Assembly: GCF_900660635.1 (NCBI RefSeq)
Contig: NZ_LR215031.1
Coordinates: 186,001 to 250,000 of the forward strand
Reading direction: 5' to 3'
DNA length: 64,000 nucleotides
DNA from: Mycoplasmopsis gallopavonis
GTDB taxonomy: Bacteria; Bacillota_I; Bacilli_A; Mycoplasmatales; Metamycoplasmataceae
Position numbers and translations under genes: made by a program. Shown one piece after another: positions 21,021-34,065 of the stretch (position 1 is the stretch's first letter; each line of letters begins with the position of its first letter). The notes below the pieces were generated by a model. The model ran no database searches, was not told the DNA's origin, and saw only the letters and a program-made list of their open reading frames with translations.

Positions 21021-23912
21021 TTATTTTAATTTTAAAGTAATTTGATTATTTTCAAGTGTTTGATCGTATCTTTTTGCATATTCTTCAATTAATTTGTTGT
21101 AAGTTAAATTAAAACTATTTAATAAATTAGTATATTTAGTTTCTGCTACCTCATTTGAGTTTAAGTGATTGTTTAATTCACTTAGATCAACATTGAAATT
21201 ATTGTGTGTGATATAGTTTTGAAGATAATTAGCTCTTAAAACTAGGTCATTTAGTTTTTCAGTTATACTTGGATGTGCTTTATCTAAACTAAAAGTTTGA
21301 ATTTTCGGATCAATTGGAGCAATTGACATTGATTGGAGCATTCTATAATTTTGTTCAGATACTTCAAAAATTAAGTTAACTTTAAGATCTTTTAAAGTTT
21401 TAGAACTATTGTAGAAAATATTTGGATTAGGAAAATCCATTAGAGCAGTTTTAGGATCAATTGTTGAATTTAATAAACCATATTCTAGTTCGAGATTAAA
21501 GTTATTTGTTCGTTCATCGGGTCTAGTGTATTCAATGTTTTTGACCTTTAAAGGAATTAAGCTAAAAGCAACTAAATCTCCCATTTGAATTGTAGAGTCT
21601 TGGATTACATGGACAGGATAGTAATTAAGAAGTTGAATTAAATCAACATTTAATTCAATATTGACTAAGTAATGAACTTGATTTGAAGTTGTGTATTTCT
21701 GATTTAAAGGTTGTGCAAGACTATTTGCTTCTGAGCCATCGTTTTTAAGTGGGTTTTCTTGTGATACTGCTGCAAAATTAATTTTACCAACTACTTTTTG
21801 TTGATTTTCATTTGCTAAAATTTTGTAATTTAATGTTTTTTCTCAAATAACATCATTATTTTTAAGTAAAGTTGAAGCTGAATTGTTAAAAATAGAATTT
21901 CATCTAAGAAGTTCTGCATTTAAAGCTTCTACTTTATTAGGGAAAAGATCTTTAAATGCTTGGATTCTAGCTTGTAAATCTAGATTTGTAATAAAATCGA
22001 ATTTTTGATCAAGTAATTCATTTGTATCAAAAATTTCTGAATCTTCATCAATACTTAAATAACTATCGCTTGAAATTTCAAAACTAGGTTCGCCAAATTC
22101 GCTAGCTAACTGTGGAATTACTTTGAAAGAAATTTCAAGTAATTTATTTTCAAAGTTTGCAATTGCATCATTAGATAAATGCTGGTCAATCATCTGCTGT
22201 GCAAATGGTGTTAAATTTAGATATTCTTGTTTTAAGTTTATTAATACTTGATTATCAGAATGTGTTTTAAGTAAATTATTTAAATAAGTAGTTTGATCAC
22301 TAATTTTACGGAAGATTTTAGAAATTCGAGTCATATTACTAAATTGACTTGCAAGTTCTTGAACTTTTGTAACTAGTTCAGGAGAAAGAACCTGGATAAG
22401 ATTTGTTTGAATATAATTACTTAAAATTTGTTGTGTTTGATTTAATAAATTATTAAATTCAACTAAATTAAATTCTTTTTTGTAAAGGAATTCAGAAAAT
22501 GTGCTTTCAGTATCTTTAACAAAACCATTCTTAAAGAAAAGGATTAATTTATTAAGCTGAGTTTTTTCATCTTTATTTGAATTTAAGTATTCTTTTCTAA
22601 AGTAAGGAAGGATTTGAGTGTTAATTAAATTGAAAAAATCTTGATAATAGTAATTAAGACTATCTGCATAAATTTGGAATAATTCTTGATATTCATCATT
22701 TGTTTTGAGTTTAATTTTTAAATTAGTTAAATTTAAATCAAGATTAGATTGAATTTGATTTTGGAATTTTGCGAAGAATTTCTGACGAAAACTAGCTTGT
22801 GCATTTTGTTCTTTGGCAATTTCTTGCAATGAATCGTTTTGTGAATTTAGAAATTTTTTAAATTTCTCTTGGTTTGCTTGAAATTCAGTTTTGAATTTAG
22901 CAATTTCAGCATCACTTTCATATTTAGAAATAAATGCACGGGTAAACAAAAACTCTTTATAAGCTTCTCTTAATAAAGTAATTGCTTTTAAAACTTTAAA
23001 ATAGCTAGGTAATGATTGTTGTTCAAGTTCAACTTTTTGAGCATTCTTGTTTGCTAGCTCTTTTTCAAGGCTGGTACGCTCATCACCTTGGATAACAAAT
23101 TCTGCATTTTCGTTTTTTTGATCTAGTTTTTTCTGAATATCTTCACTAGCTTTTAAAACTTCTTGAAGCTTATCTAAATGATCTTTCAATTGATTTTTAA
23201 AAATTAAATTTGGTATTTGAGTTCCTAAACTAGCATCACTAGTAAAAACTTTCATTGATTCTTGAACAGATTTAATAATATAATTTTCAATTCCTGAAAA
23301 AGCTTCTTCTTTAAATTTATCAAGATTTTGAGTTTTAAATAATGCAAGTTTTAAGTGATATTCAATTAATTTGTTAACTAGATTTTCAAGTTCAGAATCA
23401 TTTAGTTCTGGATTTTGGATTAATTCATTGTATGAATTAGCAATTTCGTTAATTTCGTTTGCATTATCAAATGAATATTTTTTAAGTTCATTGAAATTAT
23501 TTTTTAAGGTAGCAAGATTAATTGAAGTTTTATTTTCTAGTAATGTAATTATTCTAAATAAATCATCTTGAAAAATTGCAAATGGTTGAATGTTTGTATA
23601 AAACTCATTTTTTTCTTGGATAAAATCATTTTTTAAAAGACTACTTTTTGTATCTTTTTGGTTTTTATAAAAATTAATTAAAGTAGTAATTTCTTGATTT
23701 GGATTTTCGGTATTTAATTTTTCTAATTTCTCAATATTTTCACTAAAAACAGTTAAGTAATTTCCGACAATTTCTTTGTAAAGTAATTGATAATCAATTT
23801 TTGTATCGCTTGTTTTTTGAGAACAAGCAGCTGAAGCAAAAATTAAACTAGGTGTAGTTAATGTTGCTAATGTTAATAATTGATATTTGAGTTTATTTCA
23901 TTGTTTTTTCAT
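21021..23912 (-). CDS. large prolipoprotein rich in coiled coil (963 aa)
   Basis: ATG 23912 starts MKKQWNKLKYQLLTLATLTT and leads to the lipobox FASAAC (Cys 30), so the protein is lipidated and surface-exposed. The first 700 residues are almost all helical, rich in Lys, Glu, Gln, Asn and Leu with heptad-like spacing and no other hydrophobic segment. Residues 700-963 look more globular (YPVHVIQDSTIQMGDLVAF, VSEQNYRMLQSM). There are no repeats, enzymatic motif or RGD. The length and layout resemble large mycoplasma surface lipoproteins, but I do not recognise the family. It is a single-gene unit ending in a convergent terminator, with the ATPase divergent upstream. Confidence 0.75.
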
Positions 23913-24038
23913 AGAATTATTATAACCAATTTAAGCTTTTTAAGTTTTTCTTATTAGCTAGTTTTATTTTCTGAATTTTCTACTTTATTCTTTATAATTT
24001 AAATACTAAATAGTAAAACGATATTAGAAAGGAGTTTT

Positions 24039-26768
24039 ATGCAAAATAACGAAAATAAACCAGTTGGTTTAAATAGTGGTGAAGCCAAGCGTCGTCTTGA
24101 AAAATATGGTCCTAATGTTATTAGAACTCATAAAAAGAGAAATTTATTCGCAATTTATTTAAGTCAATTTAAAGATTTTATGATTATTTTACTTTTAATT
24201 GCGGCAACAATTAGTATTGCTGTTGCTGTTTGAGAGTTAGTTCATAAAATGCAGGGTCCAGAACCTTTGAATAAAACAGAGATTATTATTAGTTTTGTTG
24301 AGCCATTAATTATTTTAATAGTTGTTGCTCTAAATAGTGCCCTAGGTGCTTATCAAGAGGTCAAGAGCGATCAAGCAGTTAAGGCCTTAGAAAAAAGCAA
24401 TGAGCTTAACGCTAAAGTATACAGAGATGGAAAAATGATTTTAATTCCAACTCATGAAGTTGTTCCTGGTGATTTAATTGTGGTTGAAGCAGGGGACGCA
24501 ATTTGTGCTGATGCTCGTTTAGTTGAATCATTTTCTTTACAAGTTGTTGAAGCAGCTTTAACAGGTGAATCATTACCTGTGAATAAAGAAGCTAAGGAGC
24601 TTAAAAACGAAGAAATTATTCCAATTGCAGAAAAAATTAATCAAATTTTTTCAGGTACTTATGTTACAAACGGGAAAGCTGTTGCGGAAGTATACGCAAC
24701 AGGATCTCAAACAGAAATTGGTAAAATTAACGCCTCAATTCAAGCTCAAGAAACTAATAAAACACCATTACAAATTAAGTTAGATAAATTAAGCAAAATT
24801 TTCGGTTTAACTGGAATTGGCCTTTTAGTTGTTTCTTTAGTTTTACAAATTCTTTTAAATAACTTAATTTCAGGTGATTGACAAAATCCAGCGGTATATT
24901 CAAACGCATTAGTAATTAGTATTTCATTGGCAGTTGCTGCAATTCCAGAGGGTCTAGTTACATTTACAACAGTTTTACTTGCTATTGGTGTTTCGTACAT
25001 GACCAAGGAAAATGTTGTTATTAAGGCATTTCCAGCAATTGAAACTTTTGGTTCTTTAAATGTAGTTTGTTCAGATAAAACCGGAACATTAACTCAAAAT
25101 AAAATGACAGTAGTTAAATTTTATGATGGATTAAACCCAACAGGTGAATTAAGTGAATCAAAAGCACTAAGTGCATTTGTCGCTTGTTGTGATGCTTCGG
25201 TTCATTTAAATGATAAAAACGAATATGTGGAAGTTGGTGATCCAACAGAAACAGGTATTTTAAGATTCGGTCATAAAAATAATAATAGTGCAGAAAAATT
25301 CTTTAATTTAAATTCTAAATTACATGCTTTACCATTTGATAGCGATCGTAAAATGATGTCAATTTTAGTTGATAATGGTAAAGGGAAAAAATTCATGATT
25401 ACCAAAGGTGCTCCTGATGTAATTTTAAGAAATTCAAAGAATGCCACCCAAGAAGATTATGATCGTGTTGAAAGGTGATCACAAAACGCATTACGTGTAA
25501 TTGCGGTTGCTTTTAAAAACTTACCAGAATATAAAACAGAATTAGATTATCAAGATGAATCTAATTTAACATTTATTGGATTAGTAGGTATGATCGATCC
25601 ACCTCGTCCAAATGTAAAAGAAAGTATTGAACTTGCTGCTAATGCAGGCATTAAAACAGTTATGATTACTGGTGATCATTTAGTGACTGCCAAAGCAATT
25701 GGTTCACAGCTAGGGATTTACAATAATGGAGATTTAGTATTAACTGGTGCAGAACTTGCTCAATTAACAGATCAAGAACTTCGTGAAAAAGTCCAAGATA
25801 TCTCAATTTATGCTCGTGTTAGTCCAAATGATAAATTAAGAATTGTAAAAGCATGACAAAGTCATCATCAAGTTGTTGCCATGACTGGTGATGGAGTTAA
25901 TGACGCACCAGCTTTAAAAGCTGCTGATTTAGGTTGTGCTATGGGAATTACTGGAACTGATGTTTCAAAGCAAGCAGCTGACACAGTTTTAGTTGATGAT
26001 GATTTCAATACAATAGTTAAAGGAATCAAAAAAGGAAGAGAAACATTTGATCGAATTAAATCAGTTATTTTAAATCTTTTAGTTTCTTCTTTAACAGAAA
26101 TCATTATTATGCTAGTTGGTTTATTAGCATTTAGATTTATTTTTAAAGATAGTTATCAAAGTGCAGAGTTTATAGTTTTATCAGCATCACAATTGTTGTG
26201 AATTAATCTTTTAACTCACGGATTACCTGCAATTGCACTTGGGATGACTTCAACTGAAGAAAATGTGATGGAGCGTAAACCTTTTAGCAAAAATGAAAGT
26301 ATTTTTGCACGAGGAATGGGTCAAAAATTAATTATTCAAAGTACAATCTTATCGGTTCTTGCTTTATTATCTTATTTAGTTGTTGGATTCATTGCTAAAA
26401 CTCACGGAATTGTTGGTAAGGATTTTGTTGAATTAACTTCAACTGCTTGTTTTCTTACCTTAGGGATTGGAGCAAGCTTAAATTCTTTAAACTTAATGAG
26501 TAAAAAGAATTTATTTAGATGTAATCCTTTAACTTATAAATTAGTGTATTTAGCAAGTTTATCATCATTATTTTTAGTTCTTTTAGTTGCATTTACTCCT
26601 GGACTTAATCAAATGTTCAAGATGATTAATTTACAAGATCTCAAATCAAGTCAGTTTAATCACTCTTATTGAGCTTTACCTGTTTTATTTGGATTTGGTT
26701 TATTAATTTATGAAGAAATTGTTAAAGCAATTAAAACTTACAAACCAACAAAAGCTTTCAAAAATTAG
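24039..26768 (+). CDS. P-type cation-transporting ATPase, calcium-pump-like (909 aa)
   Basis: ATG 24039 follows AAAGGAG. All P-type landmarks are present: TGES near residue 174, the phosphorylation motif SDKTGTLTQ near 344-352 (Asp acceptor), a KGAPD nucleotide-binding block near 450, TGDGVNDAP near 615, and about ten transmembrane helices with a C-terminal set of six. The IPEGL motif in helix 4 ([15 protein letters not shown]) is that of P2A/P2B Ca2+ or PacL/PMR1-type pumps, so Ca2+ (or Mn2+) export is the best guess. Five in-frame TGA are read as Trp. Its terminator is split by IS-B2. Confidence 0.93.
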
Positions 26769-26811
26769 TCAAAAGAAAAACACCTAAAAAATTAAACTAG
26801 GACAGAAAAAA

Positions 26812-27993
26812 TTAACAATTTATCAAATTGGATAGCCCCATACTATATTCGTATGGGGTTTTTCAATTCAAACATGATTGAATTCTAAATTTATTGTATC
26901 AATGAACATAATTAGATATCACTTTTTCTAGTTCACTCAAAGTCATAGCTTTGATATTTAAATCTCTAATTAATTCAGTTTTTAAATTTGAAAATCAATA
27001 TTCCACAACTCTATTATCTAAACTATTTCCTACTTTTGAAAGTGAAATTATTCCACCTTTATTTTGAATAAAACGAGAAAAATCATCAGATGTATAAGTT
27101 GAGCAATGATCTGAATGTAATATAAAACTTTTTTCAAAATCAACATTTTCAAATGTTTTGTAAATTAATTTGGAATCATTAAATTTAGAAAGAGAAAAAC
27201 TAATTATTTCTTTAGTTTTATGTTTAATTACTACTGAAAGATAAACATTATTGTTTATTGCATCTTTTGTCGCTGGAAGATATGTTACATCAGTAGCATA
27301 TATATTTCTGTTATATACATCATTATAATCTCTATTAACAATGTTTTCTTTTATGACAGATGTATTCTTTACTTCTTTTAGTTTTTTTCTTTTTCTGACA
27401 TTGCAAAATAAACCTAAGGCATTCATATATCTTCCCAGAGTTCTTTCGTTTATGTCTATTTTATAGTGCTTTAAGATAAAATATTTTAATTTTTGTCTAC
27501 CATATTTAGATCTATTTTGTTTAAATGAATCAATAATCAAGTCTTGGTACTTTATTTTTCTGGATTTAATTCTAGGAGCAAAATTATTTCTTTTATGTTT
27601 GGATATTGTTTGTCTACAAAGATACAACAAAATAGCAAGTTTATACGAAGCCATATTAATATGTGATGCCTCTTGAACTTTTTCTGTTTTAAATTTATCT
27701 TTTGTAATTTCTCTATATCTTTTTGCAATTTCAATTAAATCTTCTCGTGTAAAAATGTCTCAATTTATATCTTGTTCTTTCGCTTTTCTTGACCTACCGG
27801 TTCCAGGCTTTCTTGGTTTTTTATTCATATTAAAATTATAATGTTTTAATATTCTTCGTAATCTCGCTTTCACATATTTATCTTTTGCTTTTGCACCATA
27901 TTTATACATCAGTTCAATCGCATCCTTTTTACCTAATTGAAAAAATGTATTATAAATTTCTTTTTCTTGTTCTTCTGTAAAATGTTTTCCCAT
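26812..27993 (-). CDS. IS3-family transposase of IS-B2 (393 aa)
   Basis: A continuous frame from ATG 27993 (AAAGGAG upstream) to TAA 26812-26814. All three catalytic residues are kept (ATDVTYLPA, LHSDHCSTY and Glu in NRVVEYW with 35 residues between the last two), as is the C-terminal NWKTP. It differs from the IS-B1 protein at a handful of positions (for example LGKKDAIEL for LGKKYAIEL). No decay, so it may be functional and able to act on both copies and the remnant end. Confidence 0.92.
26836..26863 (+). terminator. inward-facing terminator inside IS-B2 transposase 3' end
   Basis: Same 8-bp stem and T5 as at 16006-16033 in IS-B1. Confidence 0.75.
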
Positions 27994-28080
27994 TTTTTCT
28001 CCTTTAAAAATATAAAAAATTAACATTCGAAGGAATGTTAATTTTTATTGTCCTAGTTTAAAATTGGTGTTTTTTATTTA

Positions 28081-28106
28081 AAAAAATACCCATAAGGGTA
28101 TTTTTT
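28081..28106. terminator. tig terminator (bidirectional)
   Basis: A perfect 11-bp stem AAAAAATACCC / GGGTATTTTTT with loop ATAA; the tig stop codon starts at 28110 on the minus strand. Confidence 0.9.
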
Positions 28107-28107
28107 G

Positions 28108-29409
28108 TTATTTTGTAAAGAATGTTTTAACAACAGCTTTATATTCTTCAAGTTTATCTGATTTTGTAAGTTCTAATAATTTTTCAGCTTTAAGGGATTC
28201 TGTTAAAAACATGTTTTTGAATTCTTCTGGTGCAAATTCGAAAACACTTTCGTCTAATTTAGCTAAATCTTCTTGATTTGCAACTTCTTTAATTTTTACT
28301 TGTAATAATCATTGACCAGCAATTTCTGAAACTAATCTTGCTTTAGCTTGTTCGCTAAATTGATTTTCTAATTCTTCCTCAGTTGTTTTGATTAATTGTA
28401 AGTATTCTTTTTTCTTAATTTGGAATTGTTTTAATTGATTTTCAAATTCTTTTTTGATGTTTTCAATTTCTTCTTGAATAAATGAAGTGTGAAGTACAGG
28501 TTTTGCAACTTCAACTAATTTTGCAATTGAATCTGTTAAGTATTTTTGAGTTGTAGTTGTAAAAATATTAAGTCTTGCACGGTTAGCAACTCATGCTTTA
28601 AAATCTTCGATAGTTTCAACATTAGTAATTCCAAAACCTTTAACTAATTCTTCTGTTAATTCTGGAGCATCTTTACGTTGAATTTTGTTAATTTTTACTT
28701 CAAAAACAGCATCTTTATTTTGGAATTCTTTTGAGAAGTAATTTGCTGGGAATTTAACATTGATTGAACCTTCTCAATTTAATTCTTTACCCACTAATTG
28801 ATCTTCAAAACCTGGAATAAAACTATTTGATCCAAGAACTAAATCATATCCTTCAGCTTCACCACCATCAAATGGTTCGTCATTGATGAAACCTTTAAAG
28901 TTAATATTAACTGTATCTCCTAATTTAGTTGTTCCTTCTGTAATTTCTTTGTTTAATGCTAATCTTTCTAAAAGATCGTTTAAAGCTTTTTCTTTATCGT
29001 CTTCAGTTGGAACTAATTGTCCTAAGTCAACTTTAATTTCTTCTAAATTAACATTTTCAAAGTTTGGAGCTTGAACAAAAAAGTATTTAAGTTCAACACT
29101 TCCATCTTCTTTTGTAGCAAGATCTGTTAAAACTCTTACACCATTTAATTTTTCTTCTGTTAATTTTTCAATTGCTTTTTCTAAGTTTTTGTCTAATAAT
29201 TCTTTAGCAACTTCTTGATTAACTTTTGCATAATCTACTCTTCTGATAGCTTCTTGTTTTGGAGCTTTACCTGGACGATATCCTGGCACTTTCACTTTTT
29301 TAAGTTCAATTTCAACTTTATTATTTACTAATTTTGAGACTTCTTCAGCCGGAATTTCAATGATTACTTCAGCTTGAGCTAATTCTTGTTTTAATTCTAA
29401 TTTGATCAT
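28108..29409 (-). CDS. tig: trigger factor, ribosome-associated chaperone and prolyl isomerase (433 aa)
   Basis: Binds nascent chains at the ribosome exit. ATG 29409 follows AAGGAG. The ribosome-binding domain ends with the loop [12 protein letters not shown] (about residues 40-52, the family's GFRxGxxP signature). A FKBP-type isomerase domain follows ([36 protein letters not shown], about 165-215), then a helical C-terminal chaperone domain. The length is normal. Trp residues (for example KELNWEGS) come from TGA. Single-gene unit. Confidence 0.95.
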
Positions 29410-29510
29410 ATTCTTAATGTCTCCTTTTATGATTTGATAGGTTTCTAGTCATAGCTAGAATAATTATGTTAATATTTTACTTTATTTTCAAAAAATTAAC
29501 ATCAACTAAT

Positions 29511-29536
29511 AAAAAATGCTTCATTTATGAAGCATT
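29511..29536 (-). terminator. gpsA terminator overlapping its stop codon
   Basis: An 8-bp stem AATGCTTC / GAAGCATT (29515-29522 with 29529-29536), followed on the minus strand by T6. The gpsA stop (29525-29527) lies in the loop. Confidence 0.8.
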
Positions 29537-30535
29537 GTTTGTTTGAATAAAATCTAAAATTTTGAATGGACTTTTACCTGAAAATAAAATTGCAATAATA
29601 TTGTTTAAAAATGGAACATCTAATGGGTGTTTTTTTAAAATTTTTTGTAAAGTTTTAGCTGTTTCAACACCCTCAACTGTTTTGTTATTTAATTCTAAAG
29701 CTTTTTTCATTCCAAATTCATTAATTTGTTGTCCAAAACTAAAATTACGACTTTTTGTTGATGAGCAAGTAAGGAAAATATCACCAATTCCAGAAAAACT
29801 AAGTGCAACTTTGACATTATCAGGATTTGGGTGTAAAAAGTCTAAAACTTTTAAAATTTCTTGCGTTCCAATTGTGAGCATTGCAGAATGAGTATTAACA
29901 GATTGATATTTAGCAGAAACCATTCCCATTCCAATTGCTAAAACATTTTTTAAAGCAGCAAAAAGTTCTGCTCCTTTAATATTTTGCTCAGGTTCTAAAC
30001 GAAAATAAGCATTATTAAAAGCTCTTTGTAGCTCACGATTGTACATGTGGTTTTCACCAACAACATTAATGATAGTAGCTTCTTCATTAAAAACTTCAAC
30101 CGCAAATGAAGGGCCAATAAATGTTGCAAGGTTTTTTAAGTTTTTCTTAAATTTCTTAGCAATAAATTCCGAAAATAAAGTTTCAGAATTAGGTTCAAGC
30201 CCTTTTGAAAGGTTAATTAAATCTACTTTTTTATATTTGAGTTCTTTTTGCAATTGTTTTAAAACACTTTTGACAAGTTTTGACGGTACTCCAAGAACAT
30301 AAGTATTTGAATTAGATACAAGTTCACTCAAAGAATCGGTAGCATAAATATTTTCAGGATTATTAAATGCACGTGAATTAAAATATTTTGTATTGTAACC
30401 ACGCTTGATGTCTTCGATCTCTTTTTGATCAACCCCATATAAAATTACATCATATCCATTTTTGCTTAAAACATTGGCTAAAGCACTACTTCAAGCACCT
30501 GTTCCAATAAAACCGAATTTTCTTTTTTTACTCAT
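29525..30535 (-). CDS. gpsA: glycerol-3-phosphate dehydrogenase [NAD(P)+] (336 aa)
   Basis: Interconverts sn-glycerol 3-phosphate and dihydroxyacetone phosphate, supplying the phospholipid backbone. ATG 30535 begins MSKKRKFGFIGTGAWSSALA, a Rossmann NAD-binding motif (GTGAWSSALA; Trp from TGA). Further family blocks are NLSKGLEP, FIGPSFAVEV, KGAELFAALKNVLAIGMGM (catalytic Lys) and GIGDIFLTC with the substrate-binding SRNFSFG. The length is normal. Single-gene unit, divergent from valS. Confidence 0.95.
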
Positions 30536-30736
30536 AGTTATTTAATTATATTAAAAATAAATTAATTTTTTAGAACTAGTTGAGTGATATTTAAATTATT
30601 ATTTTAAATAAAATTTTTTTAATTGCTTAATTCTAGCTCTATACTACTTTTTCATTTTTTGTGAAATAATTTATAATTTAAATAACTAGAAAATAATATT
30701 TTTTTAATTCAAAAGATAAATAATAAGGAGGTTGCT

Positions 30737-33226
30737 ATGAACAAAACATATGATCATAAAATTGTCGAGCAAGGGCTCGATCAAAAGTGGCAAGAAAAAG
30801 GTTACTTTATGACTCATGATGTCAAAAAGAAACCATTTTCTATTTTGCTTCCACCACCTAATGTTACAGGGAAACTTCATTTAGGACATGCTCTTGATTC
30901 TTACATTCCAGACACAATTATTCGTTATAAAAAATTAATGGGTTATGATGTTTTATGACTTCCGGGCATGGATCATGCTGGAATTGCAACTCAAAGTAAA
31001 GTTGAAAGTGAACTTGTGAAAAATGAAGGTTTAAATCGTCATGATTTAGGACGTGAAAAATTTTTAGAAAAAATTTGAGAGTGAAAAGATGAATATGCAG
31101 GTTTATTTAGAAAGCAATGATCTAAATTAGGGCTTGCTCTTGATTATCAATTTGAAAGATTTACTTTGGATCAAAAAGCTAATGAGGCCGTTTTGAAAGT
31201 CTTTGTCGATCTTTATAATAAAGGTTTTATTTATAAAGGTGTCAGAGCAATTAATTGAGATATTCAATTACAAACAGCTTTATCAAATATTGAGGTTAAT
31301 AATGAACCAACAGAACAAAAAATGTATTACATCAAATACCCAATTAAAGATTCAAACCAACATCTTACTATTGCGACAGTTCGAACAGAAACTTTATTAA
31401 GTGATGTTGCAATTGTTCATGCACCAAATGATTCTCGTTATCTTGATTTAGATGGAAAATTCGCAATTCACCCAATCACTAAACGTGAATTACCAATTAT
31501 TAGTGATGAATATGTAGATCCCGAATTTGGGACAGGATTAATGAAATTAAGTGCCCATGCAGAAGCAGATATTGAAATTATCCAAAAATTGGGTTATGAA
31601 ATTATTGAAACAATTGATAAAAACGGGTTCATTAATGCTCCAGACAGCATTTTCCATGGTTTAGAACGTTTTGCAGCAAGAGAAGCAATTGGTAATTATT
31701 TAGCTCAAAATGGTTTTATCGAAAAAGTTGAAACTACAATTTCGAATGTAGCAGTTAGCGATCGTTCAAAAACAGTTGTCGAAACACTTGTTTTACCGCA
31801 GTGATTTGTAAAAATGGATCATTTTAGAGATTTAATTTTAGATAACTTAAACTCAGAAGATAGTGTGAAGTTTTTCCCTAAACGCTTTAAAGCAACTTTA
31901 GAACAATGAATGGATAAAGTTCATGATTGAACAATTTCAAGACAACTTTGATGAGGACATAGAATTCCTGCTTGATATGATAGTGAAGGGAATATTAAAG
32001 TTCAAATTGAATCACCGGGTGAAGGATGAGTACAAGATCCTGATGTTTTAGATACATGATTTAGCTCAGGAATTGCTCCATTTACATTTTTAGATTGACC
32101 AAATACTAATCCGAATTTAGAACGCTATTACCCTTATAGTCTTTTAGTTACAGGATATGATATTATTTTCTTTTGAGTTGCTAGAATGTATTTCTTTGGT
32201 TTAGAATTCATGCAAGAAAAACCATTTGATAATTTATTACTACATGGTTTAATTCGTGATTCACAAGGACGGAAAATGTCTAAGTCATTAAACAATGGTG
32301 TTGATCCGATGGATATGATTGATCTTTATGGATCTGATTCATTGCGTTGATTTTTAATTACAAATACGACACCTGGACTTGATATTCGTTTTTCAAGTGA
32401 TAAAGTTGAATCAGCTTGAAGAGTTATTAACAAATTATGAAATATAGCAAAATATATTAATGACATGCCAGAAGAAGGAACTTCTGAATTAACACTTGTT
32501 GATCACTGAATTTTAAACAAATTAGATCAATTAACTTCTAAAATTCATAATTCAATGGAAACTTATGATTTTGCTGTTATTGGTACAGAAATTTATCGTT
32601 ACATTTTTAATGAATTAAGTGGATGATATGTTGAACTTCTTAAAACACACCCTTCAAAACAAGGAGCTTTATTAGTTTTAAGAAAAACATTAATTGTACT
32701 TCATCCATTCATGCCATTTGTGACAGATCGAATTTTTAGCAGTGTCTTTAATGAAGAATTATTAGAACAAGATTGACCAGCAATTGCTTCACAGATAGAT
32801 ACTTCATCAATTGATAATATTATTGAAGTTGTTACAGAGTTACGTAAATATCGTGAAGATAATAAAATTTCTAAAAAAGAAACATTATTCTACTATTTAG
32901 AAAAAGAAATTGATCAAACCACTATTAATGCTATTAATCGTTTAGCTTTTTCTGAATTAAAAGAAAATAAAGATTATTTAATAACTTTAACAAATAATAA
33001 TCTTTATGTTTTAATTGATGAAGCTCAAAAAGAACAAAACAAGAAATTGCTTCTTGAAAAAATTGAATTCGTAAAATCTGAAATTGCTCGTGCAAGTAAG
33101 ATTTTAAGCAATGCTAATTTTATTCAAAAAGCACCACGTGAAAAAATCGAGATTGAACAAACAAAATTAGCAAAATATGAAGAAGATCTTGAGAAATACA
33201 TGGAGGAATTAAAATGCAAATATTAA
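30737..33226 (+). CDS. valS: valine--tRNA ligase (829 aa)
   Basis: Class I aminoacyl-tRNA synthetase charging tRNA-Val. ATG 30737 follows AAGGAGG. The signatures are [17 protein letters not shown] (HLGH near residue 47) and [10 protein letters not shown] (KMSKS near 512). The editing (CP1) domain contains [13 protein letters not shown] and [16 protein letters not shown]. The C-terminus has the ValRS coiled-coil arm ([19 protein letters not shown]). About twenty TGA codons are Trp. The last codons overlap folD by 13 bp in another frame; the folD ribosome binding site GGAGG lies inside valS. Confidence 0.97.
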
Positions 33227-34043
33227 GTGGAAAAGAATTAGCTAAAAAAGAATTAGCACAACTTAAACAAGATTTAATTGATCTTGAATTATCTCGTCAA
33301 CCAAGATTAGCAATTATTCAAGTTGGTGATAATCCTGCTTCAACTAAATATGTTGAACAAAAAAGAAAGAAATGTGAAGAAGTAGGAATTGAAGTTGCTG
33401 TGCATAAATTTAGGGAAAATATTTCTCAAGATCGTTTATTAAAAAATTAGATGATATTAATGAATATGCAGATGGTGTAATTATTCAATTGCCACTTCCA
33501 ACACACATTCCGAAACAAGTTATTTTAGATGCAGTTCCATACAATAAAGATGTTGATGGACTTAGTACTAAAAATGAATTTAAACTTTACAATGATAATG
33601 GTGAAAAACATTTTGTCCCAGCAACAGCACGTGCTGTTTTAGAACTTATGGATCACTATAACATTGAAGTCAAAGATAAAAGAGTTGCAGTTGTGGGTCG
33701 TAGTCATTTAGTTGGAAAACCACTAGCACACATTATTAAAAGAAAAGATGCAACAGTTGCTACATATGATGAAAATACAGGAATTAAAGGAATTGAAAAC
33801 GCTGATATTGTCATTGTTGCAATCGGAGTTGCAAAATATGTTAAAGCCGAAAACTTAAAAGAAGGTGCAATTGTTATTGATGTTGGAACAAACTTAGATG
33901 ACAAAGTTACTGATGAACTTTGTGGTGATGTTGATTTTGACGATGTTAAAGATAAAGTTTCAGCAATAACACCAGTTCCAGGTGGAGTTGGACCAATGAC
34001 AGTTGTATGTTTATTAAAGAATTTAATTGATAATTTTAGATAG
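33214..34043 (+). pseudogene. folD: bifunctional methylenetetrahydrofolate dehydrogenase/cyclohydrolase, frameshifted
   Basis: FolD interconverts 5,10-methylene-THF and 10-formyl-THF for one-carbon metabolism. ATG 33214 (GGAGG upstream) gives 76 residues with PRLAIIQVGDNPASTKYVEQKRKKC, including the catalytic Lys in the YVEQKRK motif, and then reads TAG. The rest, in the +1 frame, begins LDDINEYADGVIIQLPLPTHI and includes VVGRSHLVGKPLA and VTPVPGGVGPMT-type blocks. The break is in an A6 tract (33441-33446) where seven A would keep the frame. It is therefore a one-base deletion, a sequencing error, or slippage-dependent expression. Everything else is intact. Confidence 0.85.
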
Positions 34044-34065
34044 AAATTAAGGAGATATTATAAAA

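Larger units (their letters stand above)
26793..28060 (-). mobile_element. IS-B copy 2 (1268 bp)
   Basis: Same length, ends and orientation as IS-B1, with a few scattered base differences. The target duplication is AAAT (26789-26792 and 28061-28064). It sits in the loop of the ATPase terminator, tail-to-tail with the ATPase gene. Its internal terminator is at 26836-26863 on the plus strand. Confidence 0.92.
26776..28074 (+). terminator. cation ATPase terminator split by IS-B2
   Basis: Left arm AAAAACACC (26776-26784) and right arm GGTGTTTTT (28066-28074) are complementary; joining them gives a 9-bp stem, a loop of about 9 bases and T6. IS-B2 is inserted in the loop. Confidence 0.85.
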
